From Adlercreutzia sp910585575 (GTDB lineage: Bacteria; Actinomycetota; Coriobacteriia; Coriobacteriales; Eggerthellaceae), in the NCBI RefSeq assembly GCF_951801035.1, contig NZ_CATOKT010000009.1: a stretch of DNA of 64,000 nt; one strand, written 5' to 3'. The first letter of the stretch is position 1. Every line of letters begins with the position of its first letter. The position numbers were made by a program, and so were the translations under genes. Under the pieces are notes generated by a model. It saw only the letters and a list, made by a program, of their open reading frames with translations, ran no database searches and was not told the origin of the DNA. Of the stretch, positions 60,101 to 64,000 are shown piece after piece.

Positions 60101-63100
60101 TCGTGGCCGTAGGCGCCGATGGCGGAGTTCGGACGAATGGGCGGCAGCTCGGAGGCCAGCTTCACGGCACTGGTCCAGGAACGGGTCCAGTCCTCGATGG
60201 CCTGCTTCGTCTTGAACTTGGCGTTCAACTGATAAGTACCGCGATGGGTGGTCTTGCCCTTCAGCTCCACGAAGGCGCCGGTGTCCTTGCACACCCAGTT
60301 GTTGAAGCGCGAGTAGTCCAGGAACACGTCAGTGACATAGCCCTTGTTCCAGGCCTGCCAGTTGATGATGACGTTGCCCAAATCATCAATGGTGACCACC
60401 TGGGTGGTGTCCACCTTCGAGACAACCTCATGCTCGCCGGCGGCGTTCTTCACCGGACGGCCGTCGCTGTCGGTCTTGTACAGGGTAACGGTCTCGGTAG
60501 TGGGGTTGCCCTCCTCATCCAGCAACGGCTCCTTGGCCCAATCGGGCAGGTCTGTCACCGGCGTGTCGGACAGGGTGCCGTCGGCGTTGATCTTCTTGCC
60601 GTAGACGTACTCGATGATTTCCTTCAGCTGCAGCTTCTTCTGCACTGCGTCATCGGCGCCGTTGGTGCCGTACTCCCAGTAGGTAATAGCGGCGTCCATC
60701 ATCTCGCCGGCGTATACGGCCGGGTTCGAGCCCGCCTCGCCCTTGTCAGACTTGAACAGCTCGTTGGACAGAATGACCTGATGGGTCTCGAAGTCCACGA
60801 ACTGCGGCTTGGCGTCGTCGTAACGGGAGTCGGTCAGCTTCTGCTTGGGCAGCGTGCCGATGTTCACGGTGGCACCCAGGGACATGGCGTACTTCGTGTT
60901 GTTCGCCAGGTTCACGCGGTAGCTAGACTCATAGTCGTAGTAAGCCTTCTGGGAGGGCACGCTGGCGCCGGTGTTCATGATGTTCTCGGGATCGGACTCG
61001 TCGCCCAGCACCGACTGGGTAAGCACGCCGGTGGTGTTGCCCACGTTGGCCGGCTTATTGTCAGCCGCCAGGTTGCCCTGAGCCTCGATGATGGGAGTGC
61101 CGTTAGCGGGATACGGCATGCCGTCCAGCTGGCCCTGGCTGTCCACGGCGCTGTTCCAGCTCTCCTTGGCGTAGTCGGTAGAGAACACGCCGCCCAGGGT
61201 CAGCAGGTCCTGGTTCACGATGGTGCCGTACACATCCATATAGGCGTTGTCGGACTGCTTTAGCCCGCTGCCGAAGTTCACGAAGTGCTGCTGGAAGCCG
61301 CGCAGGTAGTAGTTGGAGCGCCACTGGTTGCAGTCGGCCAGGGAAACCACCACGTAGCCCTCGTCGGTCACGCTGATGCCAGCCGCAGCCACCTGGGCCG
61401 CGGTGGGCTGGGTCTTCGTGCCGTCAGCGAAAGCCTCCAAGTCTTCCGTGGTGAAAGTGTTGGTGGCGGCGCGGAACAGCAGGCCGTCGATGGTGACCAC
61501 CTTCGGGTCGCCCTGGTTGGGGTTCAGGTTGTTGGCGTCGTAGTAGTACAGGTCGAGGTTGGCAAACATGCCGCCCTTGCGCTTCTCCACTGTGACATCG
61601 TTGCCGTCCTCATCCTTCTGGGTGACCGGCGTAGTCTGCCACAGGGCCGGACTGGCCACAATGTAGGCGGCCTCGTAGTCGGTACGGCCATCGTTCACAA
61701 AGGGAATGAGACGCGGGTCGGTCAGCGTGGAAGTGACCTTCTTGCCCGTGCCCTGGGACTCCTTCAGTACCCAGCCGCCCTTGATGACGGCGTTGCCGAT
61801 GTCGAAGTTCGAGTCGTTGGACACAGTGATGCGCCAGCCAGTGCCCGGGTCGCCGATGTAGCCCTCGAACACCTTGTCGGTCTTGCCGTCGTCGTGCTTC
61901 TCGATAACCGGCGCGCCCGTGGCATCATTCTCGTAGTAGATCTTGCCGTTTACGGTGTACTTGATCTTGCCAGCGGGAATCTGACTCTCGCTGGACACCT
62001 GCACCAGGTTCAGGATCTTGCCGTTGATGTCGCGCACGTACTCCCAGTTGCCCAGCAGCGCGTTCGGATCGCCCGGAACCTGGCTCTCGCGCATACCGGT
62101 AGTGGTCACTTCCAGCTTGTAGGGCGCCTTGCGCGACGTGAAGCTGGTGGTGGCGCGCGCCTCGCGGTTGCGCGACTTATGGGTGGACAGAAGCTCCTCG
62201 TAGCGGGTGGTGAAGGTGCCGGTCATAGACATGTTGGCCAGCTCTTCAGGGGTGCCGAGAACCTCGACAACCATCTTCTTCGAGGAGTCGATCATGGACT
62301 TGCCAGCCACGATGTCGAAGTAGATGGTCATCGACATAAAGTAGCCGTTCAAGTAGTCCACGGGCAAAATGGCTACGCCATTCTTCACCCACGTGGATTT
62401 GTCGTCCTGGTCGGCAATGGGATTGCCCTTGCTGTCCAGGTACTGGCCGGCAGCATTCTTCTGCCACACTTCCTTGCCGTTCACCTTGTACATCTGACGG
62501 CTGGAGAGCAGCGTCTTCAGGGCATTGCCCTCGTAGGTGGCCGTCTTGGTTTCCAGGGCGTTCGGAGAGCCCGCTACGCCGGAACGATAGTTGATCTCGA
62601 TCTTCGAGATGGAGCTGTTGTCCAAGATAGCCTGGCTGATGCCCACGCGCTCAGTGTCGAAGCCGGCGGCCTCGTTGGCGCCGAACACGTTGCCCACGGT
62701 AAAGGAGGCGGGCTGCATGACAGAGTTGCTGTTGTTGTTCAGCGTGAAGCGCCATCCCGAACCGGAACGGGACAGGATGGGCTGAACGTCGGCGTTGGTG
62801 GAGCTGATGGCCGCCTTGTCGTCGAACATCTCGGAGGCCATGGACACCGGCGTGGCCGTCACCGTGGGAATGGGCGGCTCGGCCTGCAGGTAGGCAGCCA
62901 GCGAGCGCGTGCTGCTGTCCATGGAGGATGCATACTTCTGGCTGGCATGGTTCCAGGTGCGCTTACCGTAGTTCACCTGCGAGGCGTTACGGTAGTCCAC
63001 CATGGGGATGGTCATGGCACCCGTCACACGCACGGCCACGGGCAACGATCGGTTCTCCTCGAGTGGGGCACGCAGCATCATGCGAATGCCGCCAGTGAAG

Positions 63101-64000
63101 CTGTACACGGTGCCGTCGATGTTGATGCTGTTGTTGGTAATGCCCGGCAGCGGGTTGATGCCGCGATCCAGCAGCTTCTGGGCCAAGCTGTCCTGCTTGC
63201 CCTGCATCAAGCTGGCCAGGCTATCGGCCTTGGCGTCGCCGCCCAAACGGTACACGTGCTTGTAGGTAGTGTCGCCCGTCTTGGAGTCGACCACCGTGTC
63301 GGTGCGCACGTACTTCGGCTCGCCCATGTTGATCCAATAGTAGTCGTCCTCGTCCTCGGTATCGCTGGGGGTGGACACCTGGAACTGCACGATAGAGGAA
63401 TCGGTGTTCGTGCCAGGACGCAGCTCGTCGGTAAAGTCGTCCTTGTTCATGTCGAACCACTGGCTGAGGGGAGCATACACATCGGTGCCCAGCTCGTGCT
63501 CGGTGGTTACCTCGAATTCCAAGTTGTACAGACGGAAGTTGCTCGGCAACGTGTCCACAATTTGGGGACCAGCCGAGAGCTTATCGGCATTTTCTCCATA
63601 GAGCGGCATGTTGCCCGTAGTCTTGAACTTGCCAATTTCATAGGAGACGGGATAGCCCAGGTAGCTCATCGAGGTAGAGGTGACGCGCTCGGGCGTGTCG
63701 CGCTCCACAATGGTGGTGCCGGCCTTCCCGTTCTTCCAGGTATAGCGATCCAGAACGTTCTTCTCAGATTCCAAGGCCGCCTGGGCGATACCGAACTTGG
63801 CTGCGAACTTCTCCACGGCGTCGGACCAGGAGTAGTCACGGCCCACACCCAACTTACCGAAGTAAATAGTAGTAAGCGGATCGAGGTCGACGTAGTAGCC
63901 CTCGCCTTGGCCGCCCACCGTCAAATTGATGTTGGTGGTGTAAGGCACCGCCATCAGGAAGCTATAAGTACCGTCACCGTTGCCCTTGATGTTGCTGTTG
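1..64000 (-). CDS. Giant multidomain surface protein (internal fragment, open at both ends)
   Basis: One minus-strand frame is open for all 21,333 codons from base 63,999 to base 1. It starts NSNIKGNGDGTYSFLM and ends NPGEGENPGEGDDGDN, with no stop and no identifiable start, so both termini lie outside the window. The translation is coherent throughout: hundreds of recurring motifs such as GxVWxDxNxDG, LTQWYY, YLAGYTVEV and DGQIILA keep the same frame, which argues against frameshifts. In order the domains are beta-rich modules (residues 1-4,670), PASTA-like repeats (4,960-5,450), mixed beta-rich segments (5,450-12,000), a transition zone, then 24 SdrD-B-like units (13,406-20,950). SdrD-B and Cna-B domains are known from Gram-positive wall-anchored adhesins, and PASTA domains bind peptidoglycan precursors in other proteins. 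I infer a secreted, wall-associated filament or adhesin. No enzyme domain was recognised. The signal peptide should lie above 64,000 and any sortase or other anchor below base 1. Splitting into several genes is unlikely because no stop codon interrupts the frame. Confidence 0.95.
103..1230 (-). other. Last SdrD-B-like unit in view (A7)
   Basis: A7 starts PVYIAGRIWDDVNADGLQDA with a good DVNADG loop and VVKLTRYWYDDTG. It lacks the GGDVGQVEAP ending of other A units and instead ends with 'HAVGDLIVLSQLADEDEGSS', a variant of the DGQIILA strand, then passes directly into the acidic linker. The lack of the normal hand-over motif suggests that the array ends here. Confidence 0.65.
1231..5154 (-). 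other. SdrD-B array, cycle 6 (A6, B6, C6, D6)
   Basis: Units start at A6 5,154 (STTIKGIMWDDSYVAPED), B6 4,350 (QRISGIIWNDANNNGIQE), C6 3,609 (YAIEGFVFEDADYSGTYD) and D6 2,868 (NLVGAVWFDENYDGIRDN). The units are the shortest in the array except D6, which is enlarged to about 1.64 kb by a short-repeat insertion (1,735-2,013). D6 has the most canonical loop, followed by IPGVDDNAGTAGEGTEAGID. Confidence 0.75.
1735..2013 (-). repeat. Tandem DENGxPV short repeats in unit D6
   Basis: About eight copies of an 8-12 residue motif: VDENGQLV, FDENGEPV, TDENGEVV, FDENGQPI, TNEDGTLKEV, TDEDGNPV, TDENGEPV and LDEDGNPV. They end at PETTYVPVMEPVMEDVVV. Acidic Asn-Gly turns at regular spacing suggest a flexible or calcium-responsive spacer. 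The DNA repeats (near-identical GTTCTCGTCG blocks on the plus strand) could change copy number by slippage. Confidence 0.8.
5155..7557 (-). other. SdrD-B array, cycle 5, B unit missing (A5, C5, D5)
   Basis: Units start at A5 7,557 (SQITGLVWDDTEHEDNTA), C5 6,570 (YRTIAGYVWKDNDYHDGFY) and D5 5,757 (AAPIEGYIWNDKDYDGIRE). A5 ends with the usual 'AAGDVGEIEPAYRTI' tail that should lead into a B unit. The next unit instead has C features (LRQWYFD, YLAGYTVAVLGN). The period shrinks to 2.40 kb, consistent with loss of one B unit of about 0.9 kb together with a shorter D5 (about 600 bp). Confidence 0.75.
7558..11298 (-). other. SdrD-B array, cycle 4 (A4, B4, C4, D4)
   Basis: Units start at A4 11,298 (KANISGRVWNDVNYDGLQ), B4 10,290 (YETITGTVWMDKNNDGLQG), C4 9,378 (KHYIAGYVWRDANYDGIYD) and D4 8,451 (GTTEVSGAVWFDADFDGV). 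Period 3.74 kb. The loops keep the Asp/Asn positions expected for calcium binding. C4 contains an Ala/Val-rich run, VLAVVASVAAQAADAVDADG, which is hydrophobic enough to mimic a membrane segment but lies between beta strands. Confidence 0.75.
11299..15150 (-). other. SdrD-B array, cycle 3 (A3, B3, C3, D3)
   Basis: Units start at A3 15,150 (RASIEGKLWNDGIHGYG), B3 14,247 (QSISGKLWFDNDNDGLQG), C3 13,479 (QHIAGLLWRDSDGNFTE) and D3 12,621 (TAKITGTVFQDKNVDGFF). C3 has lost the usual DxDYDG loop and instead carries a later YNGIQDEGEPGL, a feature normally seen in type A, so it may be a hybrid. D3 contains the Glu/Gly linker at 11,881-12,060. Confidence 0.75.
11881..12060 (-). other. Glu/Gly/Asp/Thr linker within unit D3
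   Basis: Sixty residues of repeating EGxxGE, ETVEGGE and EDAGENTDGE type sit between 'GAVALPGTTPDTPE' and 'PEVPAEPIMG'. It is a flexible acidic spacer inserted into the middle of an SdrD-B-like unit rather than between units. Confidence 0.8.
15151..18834 (-). other. SdrD-B array, cycle 2 (A2, B2, C2, D2)
   Basis: Units start at A2 18,834 (PRTSLTGRIWDD), B2 17,898 (QSISGFLWNDTDNDGIYD), C2 16,938 (SKIAGVVFNDTDYDGTL) and D2 16,023 (NTTVTGKVWQDDNFNGIYD). The cycle is 3.68 kb, close to the typical period. B2 holds a linker of the 'DEEGNPLFDTEGNPVMETV' kind near 17,450. C2 shares stretches of exact nucleotide identity with C4. Confidence 0.75.
18835..23784 (-). other. SdrD-B array, cycle 1 (A1, B1, C1, D1)
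   Basis: Units start at A1 23,784 (PRSSITGKVWDD), B1 22,500 (QRISGVVFNDVDNDGL), C1 21,093 (QQKIAGRVFQDADYDGTL) and D1 19,878 (GFTTISGKLWQDQNFDGI). This is the longest cycle, about 4.95 kb. B1 carries an extra stretch of about 130 residues (22,200-21,880) with YY micro-modules ('MYYRYVTNPNGEGG', 'TYYEKVAGTDGAADSYRALS'). C1 contains the Ala-rich run QASAQAAAEGAEATRNAATG, unusual for a beta domain and possibly helical. Confidence 0.75.
23900..24085 (-). other. Helical, probably coiled-coil segment
   Basis: About 60 residues (DAIYKKLKTDYDAALARYNA, then AKAIYDTLNDEYNSYKAKMR) with heptad-like spacing of Ile, Leu and Tyr. It is the clearest alpha-helical stretch in an otherwise beta-rich protein. 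It lies immediately before the SdrD-B array and could be a hinge or an oligomerisation point. Confidence 0.65.
24745..24990 (-). other. Solitary PASTA-like domain
   Basis: RVVGNYVKADSGAQKTFAQA, then VKDIKADGLTVGRITF, then LPGTVVSQMPNPGLKKHDNA and VNLVIAG match a PASTA domain: hydrophobic start, helix, G-L, P-G-T-V-x-x-Q-x-P, and the closing V-N-L-V-I strand. It is more canonical than the PASTA-like cluster at 47,650-49,125, from which about 22 kb of coding sequence separates it. Confidence 0.8.
25085..25440 (-). other. DUF11-like domain
   Basis: HTPVEITYTTTYRNETDRAQ, then ISVNDPYPTGDN, then GIKLNAGESVTVSVTYTFET follow the DUF11 plan (T-Y-T-x-x-x-x-N, a D-x-x-P turn, then L-x-A-G-E-S-x-T-V-T-Y). 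Such domains stack in large bacterial surface proteins. Confidence 0.65.
26575..26970 (-). other. Cna-B-like domain
   Basis: EKRLEGIRVNVYEYNNGS followed by LVTDETGFFRFRLKAGKTYI is the Cna-B/SdrD-B pattern (valine-rich strand, T/D-x-x-G-x-F-x-F, then K-A-G-x-Y). It lacks the opening G-x-V-W-x-D loop. It lies between two SdrD-B-like domains. Confidence 0.55.
27220..27960 (-). other. First SdrD-B-like domain (degenerate)
   Basis: The domain opens with RGYIGDYVWLDPDWSG, the SdrD-B signature, although DPDWSG replaces the usual DxNxDG loop. It continues with DDPGINGVKVELLNEYG after an insertion of about 50 residues and closes with YYIFSDLEPGRYRLRFTFPE, the family's typical 'Y-x-F-x-x-L-x-P-G-x-Y' strand. 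SdrD-B domains in staphylococcal proteins bind calcium through Asp/Asn loops. It stands apart from the regular A-D array. Confidence 0.75.
28000..32999 (-). other. Unassigned region before the SdrD-B domains
   Basis: About 1,670 residues with longer, more charged segments than elsewhere. One part (32,950-32,670) has DIRISTTRSVDFKIPL and WVAKNDEYFLYNNIKYDP. Another (31,300-29,000) has YVTQAINTGGAVNTFMVDWQ, which fits a DUF11-like start, and VVIELIMPIQ-type strands. The last part (28,560-28,050) is rich in Lys and Glu (LSELKDYVKLYPEEEEELTR, KAEHDKKLARANEM) and is probably helical. I do not recognise a named family. Confidence 0.4.
33000..35519 (-). other. YY micro-module region split by an acidic linker
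   Basis: Before the linker, residues at 34,450-33,850 show repeated 'KYYRLEEEYDEVAHTEAELD', 'KLYVGDGDAFVPVTLYKN' and 'TFYTLDDATGRFKTLALNSE'. After the linker come 'LYEKVTVDGQTVEKVVNLYE', 'QVGDNYYVLTETTLDKL' and 'QLYVKMTSNGTDLYVPVELI'. The shared plan is an aromatic strand, an acidic turn, a D-L or L-D-K step, then 'LYVxxxxxxYVPV'. Upstream, at 34,710-34,500, lies a strand-rich unit with SYKEGKVDWSLKKTFNLSQL. No family was recognised. The region probably forms small beta domains. Confidence 0.45.
33673..33834 (-). other. Long acidic Gly/Asp/Glu linker
   Basis: About 54 residues of low complexity: PPDPDNDNKDDGDGDGDGSG, then DGSGEGDQTPAARGADGAGE and GGEGGEGGGEEQPD. This probably disordered spacer separates two micro-module blocks. 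The DNA is a run of near-identical GCC/GTC/TCG triplets and could be prone to slippage. Confidence 0.8.
35520..39399 (-). other. Beta-rich middle region with CGH motifs and DUF11-like domains
   Basis: About 1,290 residues. The strand GVEFTYIMPRGVEPVLNDDG (about 38,150) and LPVVTVVLPYGVAPYS (about 36,660) are typical of DUF11-like repeats found in bacterial surface proteins. Two similar Cys/His motifs bracket the region: HLHCGHTGCAAG at 39,166-39,198 and CSCGHEFTATPHTEGF at 35,490-35,535. Both follow a Tyr/Ser-rich strand and share C-G-H. A YY micro-module occurs at 36,250-36,520 (HYFYQYFEAKDATFEALAEG). Part of the region resembles fimbrial-type isopeptide domains, but no Lys/Asn pair could be assigned. 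Confidence 0.45.
39400..43617 (-). other. Beta-rich middle region, DUF11-like in part
   Basis: About 1,400 residues. AGDYVEYTLFVGADKTSLLP (about 42,800) and RVTVGNLKNPTFHTNDVRVT (about 41,600) look like strands of DUF11- or adhesin-type domains. A separate beta-sandwich-like unit near 40,400-40,100 has SMTFTVYNTTVVSWYQRV and SYTLAAGTYTISFSYRKDG, which resembles a carbohydrate-binding or PA14-like fold, though I am not confident of this. A Cys pair, GICPNGGINNPCTLGG, occurs near 39,690-39,640. The region contains no catalytic motif. Confidence 0.4.
43618..43633 (-). other. AT-rich rare-codon island, copy 2
   Basis: The plus-strand sequence TAAATGTTTATATGTT is embedded in about 50 bp of AT-rich sequence (43,590-43,640). 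The sense strand encodes T-Y-K-H-L with ACA TAT AAA CAT TTA, and its neighbours also use rare AT-ending codons (TPNLITTYKHLSITENKGIN). It matches 15 of 16 bases with copy 1 at 49,933-49,948. Confidence 0.6.
43915..43956 (-). other. Four-cysteine motif
   Basis: The sequence TACGGPDADCAGCVECDGGW has the spacing C-x6-C-x2-C-x2-C. It resembles a zinc-ribbon or small metal or disulfide knot. It sits about 90 residues N-terminal to the AT-rich island at 43,618. Cys is scarce in this protein, so a local group of four is noteworthy. Confidence 0.6.
46150..46224 (-). other. Cys/His/Tyr cluster (possible metal-binding motif)
   Basis: The protein reads HRSGACCRSGWC directly followed by SYHGYHHHYHYYIF. 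Within about 25 residues there are three Cys and six His. Clusters like this can bind zinc, copper or nickel, but the spacing fits no named family that I know. The underlying DNA is a run of GTG/ATG/ATA triplets on the plus strand, so simple-repeat expansion could also have produced the His/Tyr run. Confidence 0.6.
46640..47649 (-). other. Asn/Tyr/His-rich beta segment after the PASTA-like repeats
   Basis: About 335 residues follow the last PASTA half-repeat. They include SHHYGHNECWGSSLDE, a Cys pair in ANRCQGCYSSWAYYD, and an aromatic His-rich strand, HNHNTYYHRSDYCYDYANG. The second part, DGFDAYYVKIKQQALAYLNK, looks like regular beta structure. I do not recognise the family. The density of His, Cys and Tyr is much higher than in the SdrD-B array. 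Confidence 0.45.
47650..49125 (-). repeat. PASTA-like repeats (about five)
   Basis: Successive units of about 70-120 residues each end in a VVVSKG, MVVSKG, LQVSKG, LVVSDG or ILVSKG strand and contain an AxxxLxxxGY helix-turn ('ARAALEALGYNV', 'IEKLLAAGYTV', 'ARAALLDAGYEV') followed by 'AGKVI' or 'AGLVI'. The unit ends lie near 48,905, 48,660, 48,300, 48,075 and 47,755, and a half unit, VPELGGVTETDIYDQM, follows. This is the PASTA signature. PASTA domains in serine/threonine kinases and penicillin-binding proteins bind peptidoglycan fragments. The third copy is interrupted by a Pro/Glu-rich spacer (48,560-48,350). Finding them mid-chain in a giant adhesin is unusual. I infer wall contact but cannot show it. 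Confidence 0.8.
49150..49870 (-). other. YY-rich micro-modules and Pro/Glu linker before the PASTA-like repeats
   Basis: Two copies of a short pattern occur: 'FYRYNEDDVFDGYTAIAESD' and 'FYTYDENAVSDGYSPVDEND'. Each ends in a D-L pair, and they are followed by 'LLFKKVGNKYYEARVE'. Between the copies lies a Pro/Glu/Asp linker (49,485-49,563) with TPEPGEDGTTPEPEPAPDP. The pattern aromatic-Tyr, acidic turn, Tyr, D-L recurs far away at 36,250-36,520, 34,000-34,450, 25,735-25,890 and 21,880-22,200. No family was recognised. Confidence 0.55.
49933..49948 (-). other. AT-rich rare-codon island, copy 1
   Basis: The plus-strand sequence TAAATGATTATATGTT lies in a short AT-rich patch inside a GC-rich gene. 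In the sense direction it encodes T-Y-N-H-L with the codons ACA TAT AAT CAT TTA, whereas this gene normally uses C- or G-ending codons. It matches 15 of 16 bases, in the same codon phase, with the patch at 43,618-43,633. It falls where the N-terminal array ends. Its function is unknown. Confidence 0.6.
49980..54369 (-). other. N-terminal modules N9-N11 and degenerate tail
   Basis: N9 starts NSGWRFPLTNNSAYSMDSA near 54,225 and has a Gly/Asn-rich loop containing DGGGVVVSGGGIYG. Its second part holds a His/Cys cluster, THGDDCEHTDGVNHSDLSSC, at 53,540-53,460. N10 (from 52,985) is divergent, with EYILTNKSKSTADDGYLDLA. N11 (from 51,895) starts GTGYTFTLRNASRGRSDKAT and repeats the VVRGFKTKQLDVS strand also seen in N5. 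From 51,480 to 49,980 the module pattern decays into Asn/Tyr-rich sequence such as RNYNYYYPHNQQLHARWF, which I cannot place in a family. Confidence 0.5.
54370..56689 (-). other. N-terminal modules N7-N8 with acidic linker
   Basis: N7 starts TVGFRATVTNDSRYAMTNGA near 56,430. Its second part (55,890-55,530) shares the WLGGD and DxFGYxIDS strands with N4 rather than with its immediate neighbours. That suggests either alternating subtypes or duplication of a three-module block. N7 also carries a Cys/Trp-rich insertion near 55,700-55,640 with ENWCPNHGWATSASGCGGG followed by a fourth Cys in VCRNW. N8 starts GSGYRFNYTNYGNPNSTQS near 55,290 and is interrupted by an acidic Ser/Gly/Glu linker before its second part, IIPSTVWGDGYFSSFRVDMY, at about 54,680. 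Confidence 0.6.
54799..54888 (-). other. Acidic Ser/Gly/Glu/Asp linker inside module N8
   Basis: About 30 residues of simple composition (EGEGGGSSDGESEGEGDGDD, then ESEPEP). Such stretches act as flexible, negatively charged spacers in surface proteins. A TCA serine codon here is one of the few that interrupts the antisense frame. Confidence 0.75.
56690..60129 (-). other. N-terminal modules N4-N6
   Basis: N4 (59,925-59,110) starts NSGYRAIVTNKSDFPMYTGA. Its second part has the variant strand LWLGGDAYYFEVHF and an aromatic, His- and Cys-containing insertion (59,320-59,240) with HYGTDHAWGCWGGAPNTDIH. N5 (58,950-58,155) starts GAGYRFSFSNQKSGDAGR, carries a longer first half ending VVRGFQTKDIMVSKDL, and has VIPWDVWGKGYITNVVIRF. 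N6 (57,785-56,950) starts GSGYRFTLSNKATTDASG and has NKAAWGGHYFRNVETHLRN. A further unit at 56,930-56,690 looks like a partial first half, so the copy number depends on how partial units are counted. Confidence 0.6.
60130..63999 (-). other. N-terminal modules N0-N3
   Basis: N0 (63,675-62,935) has the strand SYEIGKFKTTGNMPLYG and ends in KRTWNHASQKYASSMDSSTR, and its first half is irregular. N1 (62,775-62,090) starts GSGWRFTLNNNSNSV and has NGYFMSMTIYFDIVAGKSMI in part two. N2 (61,860-61,130) starts GTGWRITVSNDSNF and contains CNQWRSNYYLRGFQQHF, which matches the part-two strand of the other copies. N3 (60,940-60,170) starts ESSYRVNLANNTKYAMSLGA and has INWQAWNKGYVTDVFLDYSR. An extended 'DEEGNPTTETVTLYKTD' loop of the kind seen in many adhesin linkers lies near 60,500. 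The order is regular, with no spacer between modules longer than about 100 residues. Confidence 0.6.

Larger units (their letters stand above)
49980..63999 (-). repeat. N-terminal array of about twelve beta-rich modules
   Basis: About 4,670 residues are built from a two-part module repeated every 0.9-1.4 kb. Part one carries 'GSG[WY]RFTLxNxS', then 'TVG', then 'GFxTxxxxLSxxL' and a closing strand like 'ISKIEINY'. Part two carries 'GNxVIxWxxWGKGYVTxV', then a 'VDLxG' strand and 'F.T.Y....W'. Part one begins near 62,775, 61,860, 60,940, 59,925, 58,950, 57,785, 56,430, 55,290, 54,225, 52,985 and 51,895, and a less clear copy precedes them near 63,675. Sequence identity between copies is low and only the core strands persist, so the array is old. 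Alternating hydrophobic and polar residues, Gly/Asn turns and abundant Trp and Tyr suggest beta-sandwich domains, possibly ligand-binding, but I cannot assign a family. The array runs off the window at 64,000. Confidence 0.7.

Noticed and set aside
31633..61263. Other long plus-strand open frames (for example 35,500-42,726, 45,613-49,935, 49,936-54,819)
   Set aside because: They lie in the same antisense frame and have the same shadow composition, while the minus strand shows recognisable surface-protein domains throughout.
317..63848. Many minus-strand open frames of 60-320 codons in the two other frames
   Set aside because: They overlap the giant frame and are rich in Arg/Gly/Ala or Thr/Pro/Arg from frame-shifted reading of GC-rich codons. 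None shows a domain.

Overview
The whole 64-kb window lies inside one protein-coding gene read on the minus strand. One frame (codons on plus-strand triplets beginning at positions 1, 4, 7 and so on) runs from base 63,999 to base 1 without a stop codon. That is 21,333 consecutive codons with neither the true start nor the true stop in view. The product is therefore a fragment, already roughly 2.3 MDa, of a giant multidomain surface protein. There is no intergenic space, and I see no RNA gene, mobile element or CRISPR array. The very long open frames on the plus strand are antisense shadows.

Layout from the N-terminal side (high coordinates) to the C-terminal side (low coordinates): (1) 64,000 to about 50,000 is a tandem array of about twelve divergent beta-rich modules, each about 0.9-1.4 kb, marked by a 'G-G-[WY]-R-F-T-L-x-N' strand and a 'W-G-x-G-Y' strand. 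(2) 49,870 to 47,650 holds an acidic Pro/Glu linker, YY-rich micro-modules and about five PASTA-like repeats. (3) 47,650 to 28,000 is a long series of beta-rich segments I mostly cannot name, some resembling DUF11 or adhesin repeats, with Cys/His clusters and a second acidic linker. (4) 27,960 to 23,790 is a transition zone with degenerate SdrD-B/Cna-B-like domains, a DUF11-like domain, a solitary PASTA-like domain and a helical, probably coiled-coil segment. (5) 23,784 to 1 is an array of 24 enlarged SdrD-B-like domains ordered as a repeating four-beat cycle of types A, B, C and D. It ends in a Pro/Gly/Glu/Asp-rich stretch like the stalk that often precedes a cell-wall anchor.

No catalytic domain is recognisable anywhere. 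The composition (rich in Asn, Thr, Tyr, Asp and Gly), the DxNxDG-type loops, the PASTA repeats and the acidic linkers point to an extracellular, wall-associated filament or adhesin. The gene is GC-rich (about 60% by eye), intronless and almost free of TTA, CTA and TCA codons in its 3' half. This suits a high-GC Gram-positive bacterium, and a gut Actinomycetota such as a Coriobacteriia member is my best guess, but the window holds no taxonomic marker gene.

The main points of interest are the size of the gene, the A-B-C-D super-repeat with one B unit missing, the PASTA repeats in the middle of the chain, the Cys/His clusters, and two short AT-rich rare-codon islands that share a nearly identical 16-bp motif in the same reading phase.
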